Below, in pieces: positions 1 to 10,501 of a stretch of 64,000 nt of DNA. Location of the stretch: NCBI GenBank assembly GCA_037501455.1, contig CM074855.1, positions 26,499,001 through 26,563,000 on the forward strand, written 5' to 3'. Origin of the DNA: Lantana camara (Eukaryota; Streptophyta; Magnoliopsida; Lamiales; Verbenaceae). Within the stretch, counting starts at the first letter, position 1, and the number at the start of each line of letters is the position of its first letter. A program made the translations under genes and the position numbers. Below the pieces are notes generated by a model that ran no database searches, was not told where the DNA came from, and saw only the letters and a program-made list of their open reading frames with translations.

Positions 1-2
1 AG

Positions 3-584
3 CGATTTACCTCTGTAGGACATCCTCAATCCAATGGGCAAGTAGAAGTTACCAATAGGATCATCTTGCAACATCTGAAAACCATGCTGGAAAGCAAGAA
101 AAGCGAATGGGCTGAGGAGCTGCAAGGAGCGCTTTGGGCTTATCGCACCACCCCACGAGCGGCCACTGGAGAAACTCCTTACGCGCTTGTTTATGGATCA
201 GAAGCAATGATACCAGCGGAGATAGTAAATGAATCCGCTCGTGTAGGCTATTTCGAGCCTCAGCTCAACGATGGCAACAGGAGCTTGGAGTTGGACTTGC
301 TAGATGAAAGGAGAGACAAAGCCTGGGCTAAGATCCACCATTATAAAGCCTCTGTGGCCCAACAGTACAACAAGCGCGTAAGGGAAAGAACTTTCCAGTG
401 GGGAGACTTGGTTTTGAAGAAAGTGGAAGTATCCAAGCACGTGGGGAAATTGGACCCCAATTGGGAAGGTCCATTCAAGGTCGTACAACTCAGAGCTAAC
501 AACACTTACACCCTGGAGACACTTCAAGGTGAGCGCTTGCCTCGCCCTTGGAACGCATGTAACCTCCGGCGGTTTTATGTTTAA
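3..584 (+). CDS. Pol polyprotein, integrase C-terminal part (partial)
   Basis: The frame is open from base 3, before the first ATG at 66, because the gene continues upstream of the window. The N-terminal residues include GHPQSNGQVEVTNR, which holds the last catalytic Glu of the D,D-35-E integrase site. Then come AYRTTPRAATGETPY and the C-terminal block GPFKVVQLRANNTYTLETL. It aligns over its full length with the end of the polyprotein at 10502-16642 and shares the C-terminus CNLRRFYV. No chromodomain follows, as expected for Tat-type elements. The stop is TAA at 582-584. The integrase would insert element cDNA into host chromosomes; whether this copy is active cannot be judged from a fragment. 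Confidence 0.93.
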   Translation, partial: RFTSVGHPQSNGQVEVTNRIILQHLKTMLESKKSEWAEELQGALWAYRTTPRAATGETPYALVYGSEAMIPAEIVNESARVGYFEPQLNDGNRSLELDLLDERRDKAWAKIHHYKASVAQQYNKRVRERTFQWGDLVLKKVEVSKHVGKLDPNWEGPFKVVQLRANNTYTLETLQGERLPRPWNACNLRRFYV

Positions 585-888
585 AAGCTCTTTGCAAACC
601 CTGATGTAACAACCCTCTTTAACGGGTACTATGTACTTCCAATCACAAGTAAGCGGTAACATAATCTTTTTAATTTCTCTAATATTCCTGTTTCTTTGGT
701 TGCTTGAATGGATAAGTCCCACGTCCCTCGTCTTTGCGAGCGTGGTTGGCGACCCATTCCAATATGTATGCTGTTATCTCGTATGGGTTACGCTTGCCAG
801 CACTCTACTCCACATGGGGGGACGCCCTCATAAGGATAGACTGGTTACGCTCACAACCAATTAGGCAAATTAGAAGAAGATTATGAAG
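585..888. other. Non-coding part of retrotransposon copy 1
   Basis: This stretch follows the pol stop codon. I see no credible gene or RNA in it. It corresponds in position to the non-coding region after pol in the complete copy. Confidence 0.6.
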
Positions 889-1022
889 AAAATCCTAGTA
901 GGCCTTGGCTGTTTCTTAAAACGCCTTGCGCTCGAAGACGGGATCTCCTACAGAGAAAGTCCTAGTAGGCCTTGGCCGTTTCTTAAAACGCCTTGCGCTC
1001 GAAAACGGGATTTCCTGCAGAG
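889..1022 (+). repeat. 67-bp tandem duplication in Tat 3' region
   Basis: Two adjacent near-identical copies, each beginning CCTAGTAGGCCTTGGC (at 893 and at 960) and continuing through TTTCTTAAAACGCCTTGCG. The period is 67 bp. It lies between the pol stop and the antisense gene, the part of Tat-type elements known to vary and accumulate tandem repeats. Confidence 0.85.
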
Positions 1023-1083
1023 CCAGAAAAACGACAAGAGCCAGAGCGCTCGAACGATGGCCTCAGAATCAAGAAGGTATCGC

Positions 1084-1535
1084 ACAAGTCTTGAACGAGG
1101 GCAACCACTCAGTAAGACCCTCGCACACACTCAAGACTTAGCAAAACCCCCCAAGGGAGGAAGGAATGTCACAAGTCATGAACGAGGGCAACCACTCAGT
1201 AAGACCCTCGTACACACTCAAGACTTAGCCAAATTCCCCCAAAGGAAAAATTTATACAAGTCTTGAGGGGGGGGGGGGGCAATCTCACCATAAGACCCTC
1301 ACGATCGCTCAAGACTTAGACAAATTTTCAAGGCTTATGTCAAAGGCAAAAATCTATACAAGTCTTGAGGGGGGGGGGGCAATCTCACAATAAGACCCTC
1401 ACGATCGCTCATGACTTAGACAAATTTACAAAGGCAGAAATTTATACAAGTCTTGAGTAGGGGGGCAAGCTCACAATAAGACCCTCACGATCGCTCATGA
1501 CTTAGACAAATTTTCAAGATTTACAGAAGTTAACA
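1084..1535 (+). repeat. Five-copy tandem repeat (85-102 bp) with poly-G tracts
   Basis: Five units begin with ACAAGTC at 1084, 1171, 1256, 1358 and 1446 (spacings 87, 85, 102 and 88 bp). Each has a GGGCAA-type segment, then TAAGACCCTC and a CTCA(A/T)GACTTAG end. Units 3 and 4 carry uninterrupted G runs of more than ten bases. Each unit starts with AAGTCTTGA and ends with its near reverse complement TCAAGACTT, so each can fold into a stem. The array lies in the 3' non-coding region between pol and the antisense gene. Confidence 0.88.
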
Positions 1536-1811
1536 AAATTTCTCAAAGTCCTAAAGGCTTATTAGAGAAATCAAATATCCACAGAATATGCTACACACAG
1601 TCTTATTATTACAGGATTTGTTCCAGCAAGCTCTAAGTATAAGTTCTGATTCATAAGTAAACAAAAGAACAAAGTCATGGAAAATGGGATATTTATTCAT
1701 TGCAACAAGAATTATTACAAGGCAAAGGGCTCAAAGGCCCATGAAGTGTTGTTTCAAAGAAAAGACAGAAAAACAGGAAAATACATGAGAGAGTTTATAA
1801 AGGGAAAAGCT

Positions 1812-4651
1812 TCAGGCGGCTGGGGCGATGTCTTCATCAACGATCACCAGAATGTTCTGAGCCACGGGGCCATGAACTGGGCCCTCAGGCTCTTGCGGTT
1901 GATCTTGGGGATCGTTGGGCTCGTTTGCACCAGGATCGGGAACGTTGGCACCTTCAGCAACTATGACCGGGGCTTCCTCCATGACGGGCGCTTGAGGCTC
2001 ATCTTCAGGATCATCATTTTGAGCCGCACCCCCTTCCCGATGAGCGTCGGTGTACTCATCTTGGATCAGCTTGACCAAGAATTCGTACTCCATCTCTGCG
2101 ATGGCGTCCGCGGGGTCGTTGGGGTCCTCATCCACCTCCTCACAGCGCTCGTTGAACATGAGCCCCGTGCCCTCAGCTCCCTTCATAGCCGGATCGGTCA
2201 GCCCCTTGTGGATGCCCTGATCCACTGCCAAATTGAAGGCATTCTGGGCCTCCTCCAAGCAGTGCAACGAGGCTGCGAAGTTGAAGGCCTTTGAATGGCA
2301 GAATTTGATAAGGGCCTCCTTGTTCGCACGATCCAGACTCCGAGGCCACTCGTTCACGGCGTCATTGAATTTCCTCTCGGCCTCCAGAGCCCTCGTCTTC
2401 CAACTTTCCCGCTCCGCCTCTGCCTTCTGGCACCGCGCGTTAGCCTGGGCCAACTGGTTGCCCAAGCCGATTCGAGCGCCGTCCACCGCCACGAAATCCT
2501 CCTTCAGTTTTCCCAGCTCCTCCTCCGTTTTGTTGTATAAATCCTTGAGGGATTCATACTTTGCAGTCTCAGCGTCCAGCTCCGCTTGAATCTGAGCCGG
2601 ATCGTTGGAATGAGCCATCTTCTTATATTTGGCTTTTCGGTCAGCGTAGACGGAGGCTCGCATTTGCACGTTTCGGAGCCGGGGAAGAACTTGCTGCATA
2701 AGTTAGAAGAAAAGGAAGTGTTAGCCAAAAAAATGTTAACTTACAGAAATTAGCAAAGAAAGCAAGGAGTGAAGACTTATAGAGATTAGAGCGTGGGCCG
2801 CATCAAGGTCACTTTCTCCACAGACTCACTGTAGAGATGCCGGTGGTCCGCCGAGAATTGAGCTTTGCTGTAAAGATTCTCGGTGACAGCCTGAGCGACC
2901 GTGCCAGGCCTCAGCAGAACCGGCCCACCATCGGAGGCGCCTGTAAAGTCTCTGTCCCCTCGACGGGGGAACTCCCACAAATGTTCCTCCTCTGAAGAGG
3001 AAGTTTCCCCCTCGCCCCTGGGGCCCTCGACTACTTGTTTGCCCTTGCCCTTGATTGCAGCAGAATCGGGCATCCTCTTCCTCTTACGGGAAGGCCTGCT
3101 AGCGCTCGGAGGAGCCTCGGTTATCGCCACTGTGGTTACTGGCCTTGTTTGTTCTGCAGGCGGAGGGGGTTGAACATCTCCCGCTCTCTCTGACCGCCCC
3201 CTGGTCTATCTGTTGACCAATCTACGCTCCCCTCGGCCGCGAGGTGGTTGAACCTCTGGAATGGCGCTCGAGCTGGCGCCTTGACTGCCGCTACGAGCGT
3301 CTCCTCGATTGCTACGATTACGAGGGCGTTGTTGCTCGCGCTGTTGGTCCCCCTGTGGGGCTTGGTTCCTGTTAGCATGGGCGAAACGAGCGGCTTGCCT
3401 GATTCCTCCAGCCATCTCTACTATAGCAACTCCTGCAAGAGTGAAAATTTCGAGAGTTAGAAATCCTCAAACCATCTACTCAGATTGCAAGTTACAAGTA
3501 CAGAAAAGCAGTTAGTATTCATTCCTATCTAAAGTTAGTGCCCTAAGAATCTAACCGTCTCTCTCTATATCACGAGCCGGAGGGTTGTCAAGGTAATAAG
3601 GGTCGTTGGAAAGACCACACAAGAACATGAGTTCCGCATCGTCTATCCAATCTTTCGCTTGTATGAGGTGGCCCTCGTCCCTCAGGGTTGCTGCCAGGTT
3701 TTTGGCCCAATCTTTGGGGAGTGCGGGTTGCAAGCGGCTCTTTGCAAACGAGCCCCATTGCGTGGGCACCCCAAAGCCCTCCTCTGTTGGAGCCTTGACG
3801 AAGATGAACTTCTCCTTCCAATCGGGGCCATAAGTGCTCGAGGGCGAGTTGATTAGTTTCATATGTGCCTTCGCTTGAACATAATAAAAACCCGCCTCAG
3901 GAGATGAACGAGAGGAACTGACCACTTGAAAAAGGGCGTTGAAGTTCCGCAAGAAGGGCTCGTAACCCATGCTCCTCATCAAAATCACAAAACAGGTCAG
4001 CAAAGCCAAGCCGTTGGGCACGATTTGTGATGGACAGAGGCCCAGATCATTCAACAGGTGAGCCATTGAGACCGAGATAGGGAACCTCAAGCCTCCTGAA
4101 CTCACTGTATCCACGTATACGGCCATTTCCCCAGGAGGCGGATTATTAGCACGCTCGTGGTTTTCTGGGATTCCCCACGTGTACCGCTCGTCCCAGTAAA
4201 TGGGCGCCATCATCGTTTTCACGTCTCCCACGGTAACTGTGCTGGGAGTCTCATCAGGCGTGCGCTCGGTAGCCTGGTAGCCTGATCCTTCTCCCTCGTG
4301 AGGCCCTTTGGATTTTTGGGATTTCTTGCCTTTTCCCTTATCACGGGCTCTTTCTGAAGGCCCGGTTATGGCTTCAGCCACTGGAAGCGGGTTCGCAACG
4401 GCCACGGTCACGGTATGGCGGTGGGGATGAGTGGCACTCTGAGTTATGGGGAGAACAACCCCTTGCCTCTCAGCCTCCATTACCAGATTCATTTCCTCAA
4501 AGAGAGGATCCATTCCGCCAGGATTCCTATCCTCCATGGCCATCACCGCCGCCCCCAACTCTTCGTCTCTGGGGGAATCGGGGGAAGAAGAACTTTCAGT
4601 GGCCATTTCTTGGATTTCACGGGCAAATTCCTCAATATGTTGGTCGGCCAT
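1812..4651 (-). pseudogene. Antisense gene of Tat copy 1 (three exons, nonsense codon in exon 2)
   Basis: Exon 1 is 4651-3556 (365 codons plus one base), with splice donor G|GTTAG at 3555. Exon 2 begins at 3432 after a TTGCAG acceptor and reads in frame, but meets TAG at 3208-3206. The same frame then continues to about 2786. Exon 3 is 2693-1812, after an ATGCAG acceptor. I see no clear donor at the end of exon 2. Exon 1 has the conserved block GGLRFPI...LGLCPSQIVPNG, which recalls the Pfam family 'putative gypsy type transposon' (PF04195). Exon 2 has the basic, probably nuclear-targeting RKRKRMPDS and an acidic serine stretch. Exon 3 is a long coiled coil with an acidic tail. The first intron's position and phase match the intact copy at 17668-20541. 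The function of such proteins is unknown to me. Confidence 0.7.
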
Positions 4652-4916
4652 GGCAGAAACTGGGATTTGGAAGTTTTCTCGGAAAGAGATTAGGGTTTCC
4701 TCAAGGAGAAGAATCTAAGGGGTTATGAAATCCTAGAGTCCGAATCTACGGTTAGCAAAGTTAGAAAATTACACTGGAAATTTACCTTGAAGGTTTATGA
4801 GAAAATCTGGGAGAAAGGTTGAAGATGCTCTAAGAACTGGAATGCGAGAGAATTCTTTTTGCAAAGGATGCTTGGAAGTTCTGAATGCGTAAAGAGTATC
4901 AAGATTTCAGAATCCC

Positions 4917-4926
4917 GTACTTATAG
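4917..4926 (-). promoter_or_regulatory. TATA box of antisense gene, copy 1
   Basis: On the minus strand this reads CTATAAGTAC, about 270 bp upstream of the antisense start codon at 4651. The complete copy has CTATAAATAG at the equivalent place, 289 bp upstream of its own start codon. Confidence 0.55.
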
Positions 4927-5049
4927 GGATGGGAGTTGGTACCTTTTTCGGCAATGAATTCAAAATGGTAATCATTTCCCGCCTGGGAAACCGCCCACTT
5001 TAGGGAACCGTCACATGCTTCGCAATGCTCACGCGCCCCACGCGCACCC

Positions 5050-5104
5050 GCATTTAATGCTCTGACGTTTCGAGTGCTTCAGAATAGTACAACATTTAAT
5101 GCGG
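5050..5104. promoter_or_regulatory. Twin CATTTAATGC motifs upstream of antisense gene
   Basis: GCATTTAATGC at 5050-5060 and ACATTTAATGCGG at 5092-5104 lie between the antisense TATA box and the LTR. The complete copy carries the same pair (20959-20992). The motif is palindromic apart from its centre. A role in transcription is inferred only from position and conservation. Confidence 0.4.
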
Positions 5105-5251
5105 AAGTGTTACGAGCGGTCAGTTGAAAAGACCGCATTTATAGCGCAACCAGAAAAAAAATTGCTCAGCACGCCAAGACCTATACGAGCGTTACATACG
5201 AAGGATAGAACGTGTCAAAATTCTACAGTCCTTATCACTAAGGACTACAGA

Positions 5252-6076
5252 ATTGGGGGGCAAAATGATGGGGTCAAAATACGATCGTCCCACGTCAGGA
5301 CACGTGGCATCACCAAGATGATGACATCTGTCTCCCCAAGGCTGCACCCATCAATGCACGAGCGCTAAGCCCAACAAGCGCAATCCTTCTTCAGGAGTTA
5401 AGCCCAACGAGCGCTGTCACTCCCACGAGCGTCCTACATACTAAACGATTGGCACGCCCACGTGACAAGGGAGCCCTCTTCGAGCGTCACACTCCCTCAG
5501 AGTGGCCTCCCCTTTGGCTCGTCACTTGAACTGGAGCCTTCATTCCCCTCAGCGGATATCTTGGCCTCCAATACTCCAGGTTGTCACGAGCGCACTCTTA
5601 AGCCCTCGTTACCAACCACCCAAATGGCTCTCTGACACATCGTACATGCCCGCGCACCTGCCACTGTTGCCAGCACCAACTTTTAGCCGCTTTTGCAGAA
5701 GATTCCTCCTAGGTTTCTCTCTCATGGCGCCACGTGTTAGGGCAACATTCGGCCAGGACCACTTGAGGCAAATGACCAAAGGGCCCTTGACCCTCAACTA
5801 TAAATAGCTAAAGTCATCTTCTACACTGGTAAGCATTCTTCATCACTGCAACTGTGACTGAACTTACATTTCTTCATACATTGAACTGACTTGAGCGTCG
5901 GAGAGCCAAACTGGGTATCTCCCCCAGTTCCCCCAGCTTGGCCTTCTGACTTTTCTTGTGCTTGTCCCAACAGGTAGAACCCCCTTTTTCATTTCCGGCG
6001 AAGCTCCGGTGGTTTCCTCCATAATTACAAATCGTAAAGTGATCGGATTCGGATCCTTACATTTCTGAACCCATCA
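5252..6076 (+). repeat. Polypurine tract and 3' LTR of Tat copy 1
   Basis: The purine-rich tract ATTGGGGGGCAAAA (5252-5265) directly precedes an LTR of 811 bp (5266-6076) that starts TGATGGGG and ends ACCCATCA, with TG...CA termini. The complete copy has the same tract-to-LTR junction (GGGGGGCAAAA then TGATGAGG). An LTR TATA box, CTATAAATAG, sits at 5798-5807. The word CGAGCG or its complement CGCTCG recurs at least five times in this LTR. Confidence 0.88.
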
Positions 6077-6517
6077 AGTACCACCAAATAAGGTAAAACA
6101 AAATTTATCCAATTATTAAAGTTAAACAGTTGATTATTAAATTTAAAAAAAAAACTTTATAATTTAAATATTACCTTAATGAGAATAATTAAATAATTTA
6201 CTTCATAAAAACATTTAATAGGAAAGAAATTGAATCATATTTATATAGTTATTAATATTAGAAATATACAAAAGTAAGTCGTTCATGAATATAGTTGAAA
6301 TTTTATATAAATACATATCCAATATATCTTTCAATAGTTTTTTCAGAAATAATAATGAGATATATTGAAAATTTTCAGAAGAAAGTATAAGAAAAACGAA
6401 ATGTAGGTAACATTTGAAGCACATTTAGGGGACTTTACTGGCGTACAGCTCAAATTCAATTAAATGAGATATAGAAAGTAGAAATTTTAACGTAATATAT
6501 AATCATAAAAGAAATAT
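6077..6517. other. AT-rich intergenic DNA
   Basis: AT-rich sequence between the LTR of Tat copy 1 and the Mutator-like element. I see no gene. Confidence 0.6.
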
Positions 6518-7894
6518 GAGTAAATTGTGGCAATCCCCCTGTTCTTTGCACGTTTCACACTTTTTCCCTTAACTTTTAAATTTGCGCAAATTTCCCCCTA
6601 ACCCTTGTAAAACGTACCATTGCCCTCCTTCTGACGGAATTTTGGGGAATATTTCGTTCAATCTTTTTAACAAAATTTTGGGATGATTTCTAAGGGCAAA
6701 TCTATTCAAATCAGATGTCAAATGTATTAATATTATTAGGGGTGGGCGCAGGACGGGAAATTCGGGATTCGGGGAGTTCGGGATCGGGGAATTCGGGATC
6801 GAGATGAAATTTTGGGTACCCGATCCCGTCCCGAAAATGTCGGGTACCCGACTAGTTGGGGAGTTCGGGATTCGGGACGGGTTCAGGGTCGGGCTCCATA
6901 ATTTTCATTTTTTTCCCTTCTTTTGATAATTTTGAAAATATTATTTAATTAATGTATTTAAATGTTAAATAATCCAAAAAATTCGTTTTGGCATTTTTCA
7001 GTTGTTTAGCAAACATTGTTACTGCAAATTATCCAATGCAATATTTCCATCAATTTATAAAATTATTATCATTACAAAACAAAATTAAGCAAATTCCAAC
7101 AATTTATCATAAGTTAATTACTGAGTAAAATTGTTATCATGTTGCTCTTTTAACTTTTAAGCAGTAAAGTTTTAATCATTAGTTATATAACTAATTAAGT
7201 TAATAACTTATTTATAATTTACAATCTAATAATATTAAGTATATAATATAAATTATAGAATATATTTAAAAAAAAAAAAATACATCGGGGAATTCGGCGG
7301 GTAGCAAATTACTCCCCGATCCCGATCCCGACCCCAAAATTTGGTGTCGGGATCGGGTACCCGTCCCGAAATTCTAAAATTCAGATTTCCCCGTCCCGAT
7401 TGGAAAATACCCGATCGGGTCGGGACGGGTCCCGAACTCCCGACCCGAACGCCCACCCCTAAATATTATACATCAAATCGCAAATCTCGACGCAAGAAAC
7501 ACAATGATAGCCTTGAAACCAAAATCCGACAACTGGAGAAAGAGGAATTACCGGTCAAAGATGGTGCATGGAAGACAGAGTTTTAAAGACGAATTCTGGT
7601 GGCTTCCGACGATCAATAGGATCAAATGGGGTATGAGTTTTGTTACTCTTGGAGAGAGGAACACAATGTTGGTGATCTTGACTGTTAGGTCATCGTGACG
7701 GAGGAGAAATTTACGGTCAAAGTTCATCTTGTATTGGTTCAAACGGAATATTCCGTGAATATTCCACCGGAATCGTGCAAAAGGAGTAACGTGCAAAAAA
7801 TTTCAAAGGTAAGAGGAAAAATCGGGCAAATTTAAAAGTTAAGGGGGAAAGTGCAAAACGTGCGAAAGGATAGGGAGTTTGCCATAGTTTACCC
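6518..7894. mobile_element. Non-autonomous Mutator-like TIR element
   Basis: The ends are imperfect inverted repeats of about 100 bp: GAGTAAATTGTGGCAA on the left, and GGGTAAACTATGGCAA as the complement of the right end. Both continue through CCCTTAACTTTTAAATTTGC. The flanks carry an identical 9-bp direct repeat AAGAAATAT (6509-6517 and 7895-7903), the target-site size typical of Mutator-like elements. No transposase is encoded. A hAT-like element is inserted inside. Without that insertion the element is about 0.65 kb. Confidence 0.85.
6737..7461. mobile_element. Non-autonomous hAT-like element nested in the Mutator-like element
   Basis: The terminal inverted repeat is TAGGGGTGGGCG on the left and CGCCCACCCCTA on the right. 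An identical 8-bp duplication AATATTAT flanks it (6729-6736 and 7462-7469), the size used by hAT elements. Subterminal regions are full of CGGGATCGGGGAATTCGGG-type words on the left and their complements on the right, so the element can fold into a long hairpin. The centre is AT-rich and non-coding. Confidence 0.87.
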
Positions 7895-7903
7895 AAGAAA
7901 TAT

Positions 7904-9066
7904 CATTCATCCGTAGGTAATCATATAAAATATTAAAATTAAATAATAAAATAATAGTATTACAATTGAAAAGGAATTCATAAATAATAGACCATATATG
8001 TGGGTTGGGAATCTGATCTTGTATATTTTCAGTTATTTTATTATTGTAGCATCTTAATTTTCATTGTTGCAATTGTCAGTTAATAACATTATATGTGTTC
8101 TCCTTTAAAAAAACAAACATTATATGCGTTCTATTATTCAAATTATTGAAAGAATGTAAGAAGTTGAAACGGTTATAATTGGATAAAATTATTTATAGTA
8201 CAAAGAAATATAGTACTTGCATGGAAGAATGGAACTAAATGCATATATTTTTGAATTATTTATTTGTACTGTATTATAATTTCGGGTAATATCTATTTTA
8301 AGTCGGTTGTTTGGAGATATAAAATTTCAAAAGATAGTCGATAAGAAATGAAATGTTAAGCATGGTACTCTTTTTTATTAAAAAATTAAACAAAAAATAC
8401 ACGTACATTCAAACAGCATTTGAACTCTAAATATTAACTTGAAAAATAAACTCATTAATCACTTGAATCAACCCCTATTGGTTTAAGCATGATAATCTTA
8501 TTAATGCTTATTTAAAATATATTGCCTTTATTTCGACTTCTAATATAAATGGAGTAATTATTCTAAAACTCTTAAAATTGTTAGATTTATTGTTAAAAAT
8601 ATGCACAATTATTGAAAATTTTATAACAAATTAGCTCAGCGCCAAGCAAGCGATCAGTCGTTACTAGATGCATGTCACACTGATATCCATCGAATTCGCC
8701 GGGAGGACTGGGAGCTTCTTTTTGAAGCCAGCGACTAATTCGATAGACTCAATCTGCATGAGGGGTTGGAATTTGCTCCTGTAAAATATTAGATACAACC
8801 ATAAATTTTTGGGCCTGCAAACACTTTAGAGAGCTTAGTTACAACTTTGTTATTCGGCTTCGTGTCAGTTATTTTCGAGGCCACTCGAACATAAACAACC
8901 TTTATGATCTCTGAATCATGAGTTTTTGCATCTCTTCCGAATTATTTGATTGATTATATATGAGGTGGGGTTCTTAATAATAATCCTATAGCACTTTGTC
9001 GGTTTTTTTTTTTTTAAATTCTTTTTTTTTTAACCAGGCAAAGAATATATTATATCAATTTTATTA
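7904..9066. other. AT-rich intergenic DNA with a possible decayed gene fragment
   Basis: Mostly AT-rich sequence without genes. A less AT-rich island at about 8640-8950 reads on the minus strand as a stretch of about 38 codons (VVYVRVASKITDTKPNNKVV and on), broken by stops on both sides and followed by an acceptor-like TTTTACAG. It may be a relic of a host gene. I do not recognise the family. Confidence 0.3.
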
Positions 9067-9280
9067 TTATTATTAGAGCAAATTACATTTTTGGTCCCAT
9101 AGGATTGGACCATTTGCAATTTTGGTCCTATTGTTTTAAAAATTGACAATTTTGGTCCCATTGGATTCAATTTGTGACAATTTTAGTCTCACCATCAAAT
9201 TTTGGATGGAAACTGTTAAATGCGTTTGGGCAGTAAACAGTCAAATACAATTGTTGACAGAAAAATAATAAGGATATTGG

Positions 9281-9330
9281 TAGCCCAGTTGGTTGAGAGA
9301 TCCCTTCATATACCTCTTGGGTTTGAAACC
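9281..9330 (+). promoter_or_regulatory. tRNA-like A and B boxes in inverted-repeat arm
   Basis: TAGCCCAGTTGG (9281-9292) fits an RNA polymerase III A box and GGTTTGAAACC (9320-9330) fits a B box; their starts are 39 bp apart. The A-box segment recurs at 22701-22712 and, inverted, near 23646-23660, but there the B box has decayed to GGTCCTGAAGGTC. This may be a SINE or tRNA-derived segment carried by the arm. No tRNA cloverleaf is formed. Confidence 0.4.
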
Positions 9331-9617
9331 TAGATCTTACATTTTTTGTTCAAATAAATATTACTATGTTAAAATATAAATTAATTGTAATAATAATATA
9401 ATATAAATATATAATATATGTTCAAATAAATATATAATATATAATTACGTTAAAATATATTTTAAGCTATAATATTATTTAATATATATACGTGTATATT
9501 TAATACATATAGTATATAAATATTATTTTTTATAAATACATAATATACATTTTATATGTATATATATTATATACATTAATATTAAATATAATATATATAT
9601 ATATAATATATATATAT

Positions 9618-10402
9618 TGATGAGGCCTAAAAATTATCCTCGAATCAGAGCCGTCCACGTGGCAGCATGCCGCTGATTAAAACCCTGACGCTCGCCATGG
9701 TGGGCTCATGGGCCGTCCGGCCGCTCAATTGCTAGCTAATTTGACGCTCGTATCGCGGCCCTCAGGATTACCCTACTCGGGGAAGCACCCACATGAGGGC
9801 CCACTAACACGCTCGGGATTCTGGCGCTCAAGGGTCATATATCGCGAGGAGGCCATCCCTGCATTCTTCGAGCGTCACCAACGCTCGGGCATAACCATAT
9901 CCCTTTCATTGGATCCGTGCCTTGGCAGAAAGAATCTTAGGCCCATCCCCCGCGTAACCCTCGTCAACAACCTCTGACACAAAAGTACTGTGCACCGCGC
10001 CCCTGACACGCCGTCTCCCTTTTCAGGGATGTCATTCTCACTCCACCAAAAGCTGACGCGTGTTAGGGCAACACAGGTTTGAGACCACATATTCAATTTA
10101 CCCCTCTACCCCCATCCCTAACATATAAATAGGAGAGAAGCCATGCATTCTCCCCCAAGTGATCATCTGCATAAAAACCATACACACCGTTCTGGGCATT
10201 TTCCACTAAACTCCTGAAGCTTTTCACTCACCACAGTAACACTACCTTGGTAGCTCGCACTCTTGGTGTTATCCTAGCTGGAAGAACCCACGCTCCAAAG
10301 GAAACCCAGATCCTGAGGCTCCTTCGCCTGTGATGGTCTTTCTCTTTTATACAAATTCTAAAGTGTTGTTGCATTAGGAAACCCAGATTTCTTGCACCAT
10401 CA
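9618..10402 (+). repeat. 5' LTR
   Basis: 785 bp with TG...CA ends. A TATA box, TATAAATA, lies at 10124-10131, so transcription probably starts about 30 bp further on. The hexamer CGCTCG/CGAGCG occurs five times. Open frames in the LTR are short and coincidental. Confidence 0.95.
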
Positions 10403-10406
10403 TTTT

Positions 10407-10424
10407 TGGCGCCGTCTGTGGGAA
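10407..10424 (+). promoter_or_regulatory. Primer-binding site
   Basis: TGGCGCCGTCTGTGGGAA begins four bases after the 5' LTR. The first nine bases (TGGCGCCGT) match the complement of the 3' end of plant tRNA-Asp(GTC), while the rest diverges. The primer identity is an inference. Confidence 0.7.
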
Positions 10425-10501
10425 ACCATCACCACCGTCTTTGGTATTGCCTGTTTCTTCCTCTGAAAGCTAGTTGAAGAGTAACACCTAAGTCTTGAAT
10501 C

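Larger units (their letters stand above)
1..6076 (+). mobile_element. Tat-lineage Ty3/gypsy retrotransposon, copy 1 (3' portion)
   Basis: The window opens inside the integrase of an LTR retrotransposon. In order it shows the integrase C-terminal region (3-584), a non-coding stretch with two tandem-repeat blocks (about 889-1530), an antisense gene (4651 down to 1812), a polypurine tract and a complete 3' LTR (5266-6076). Gene order and protein sequence match the complete copy at 9618-21918, so both belong to the same broad family, but their LTRs are clearly diverged. The Tat assignment rests on that relative, which carries a second RNase H. The 5' half lies outside the window, so the target-site duplication cannot be checked; the 3' flank begins AGTAC. 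The nonsense codon in the antisense gene suggests an older, decaying copy. Confidence 0.9.

Noticed and set aside
883..1266. Plus-strand frame of 127 codons in copy 1
   Set aside because: It runs through the 67-bp and 87-bp tandem repeats and is open only because the repeat lengths happen to keep the frame.
9281..9330. tRNA gene
   Set aside because: A and B boxes are present, but no acceptor stem, anticodon arm or cloverleaf can be formed.
9708..9977. 89-codon frame in both LTRs of the young Tat element
   Set aside because: It overlaps promoter-proximal LTR sequence and is identical only because the LTRs are nearly identical. There is no domain and no counterpart in the copy 1 LTR.
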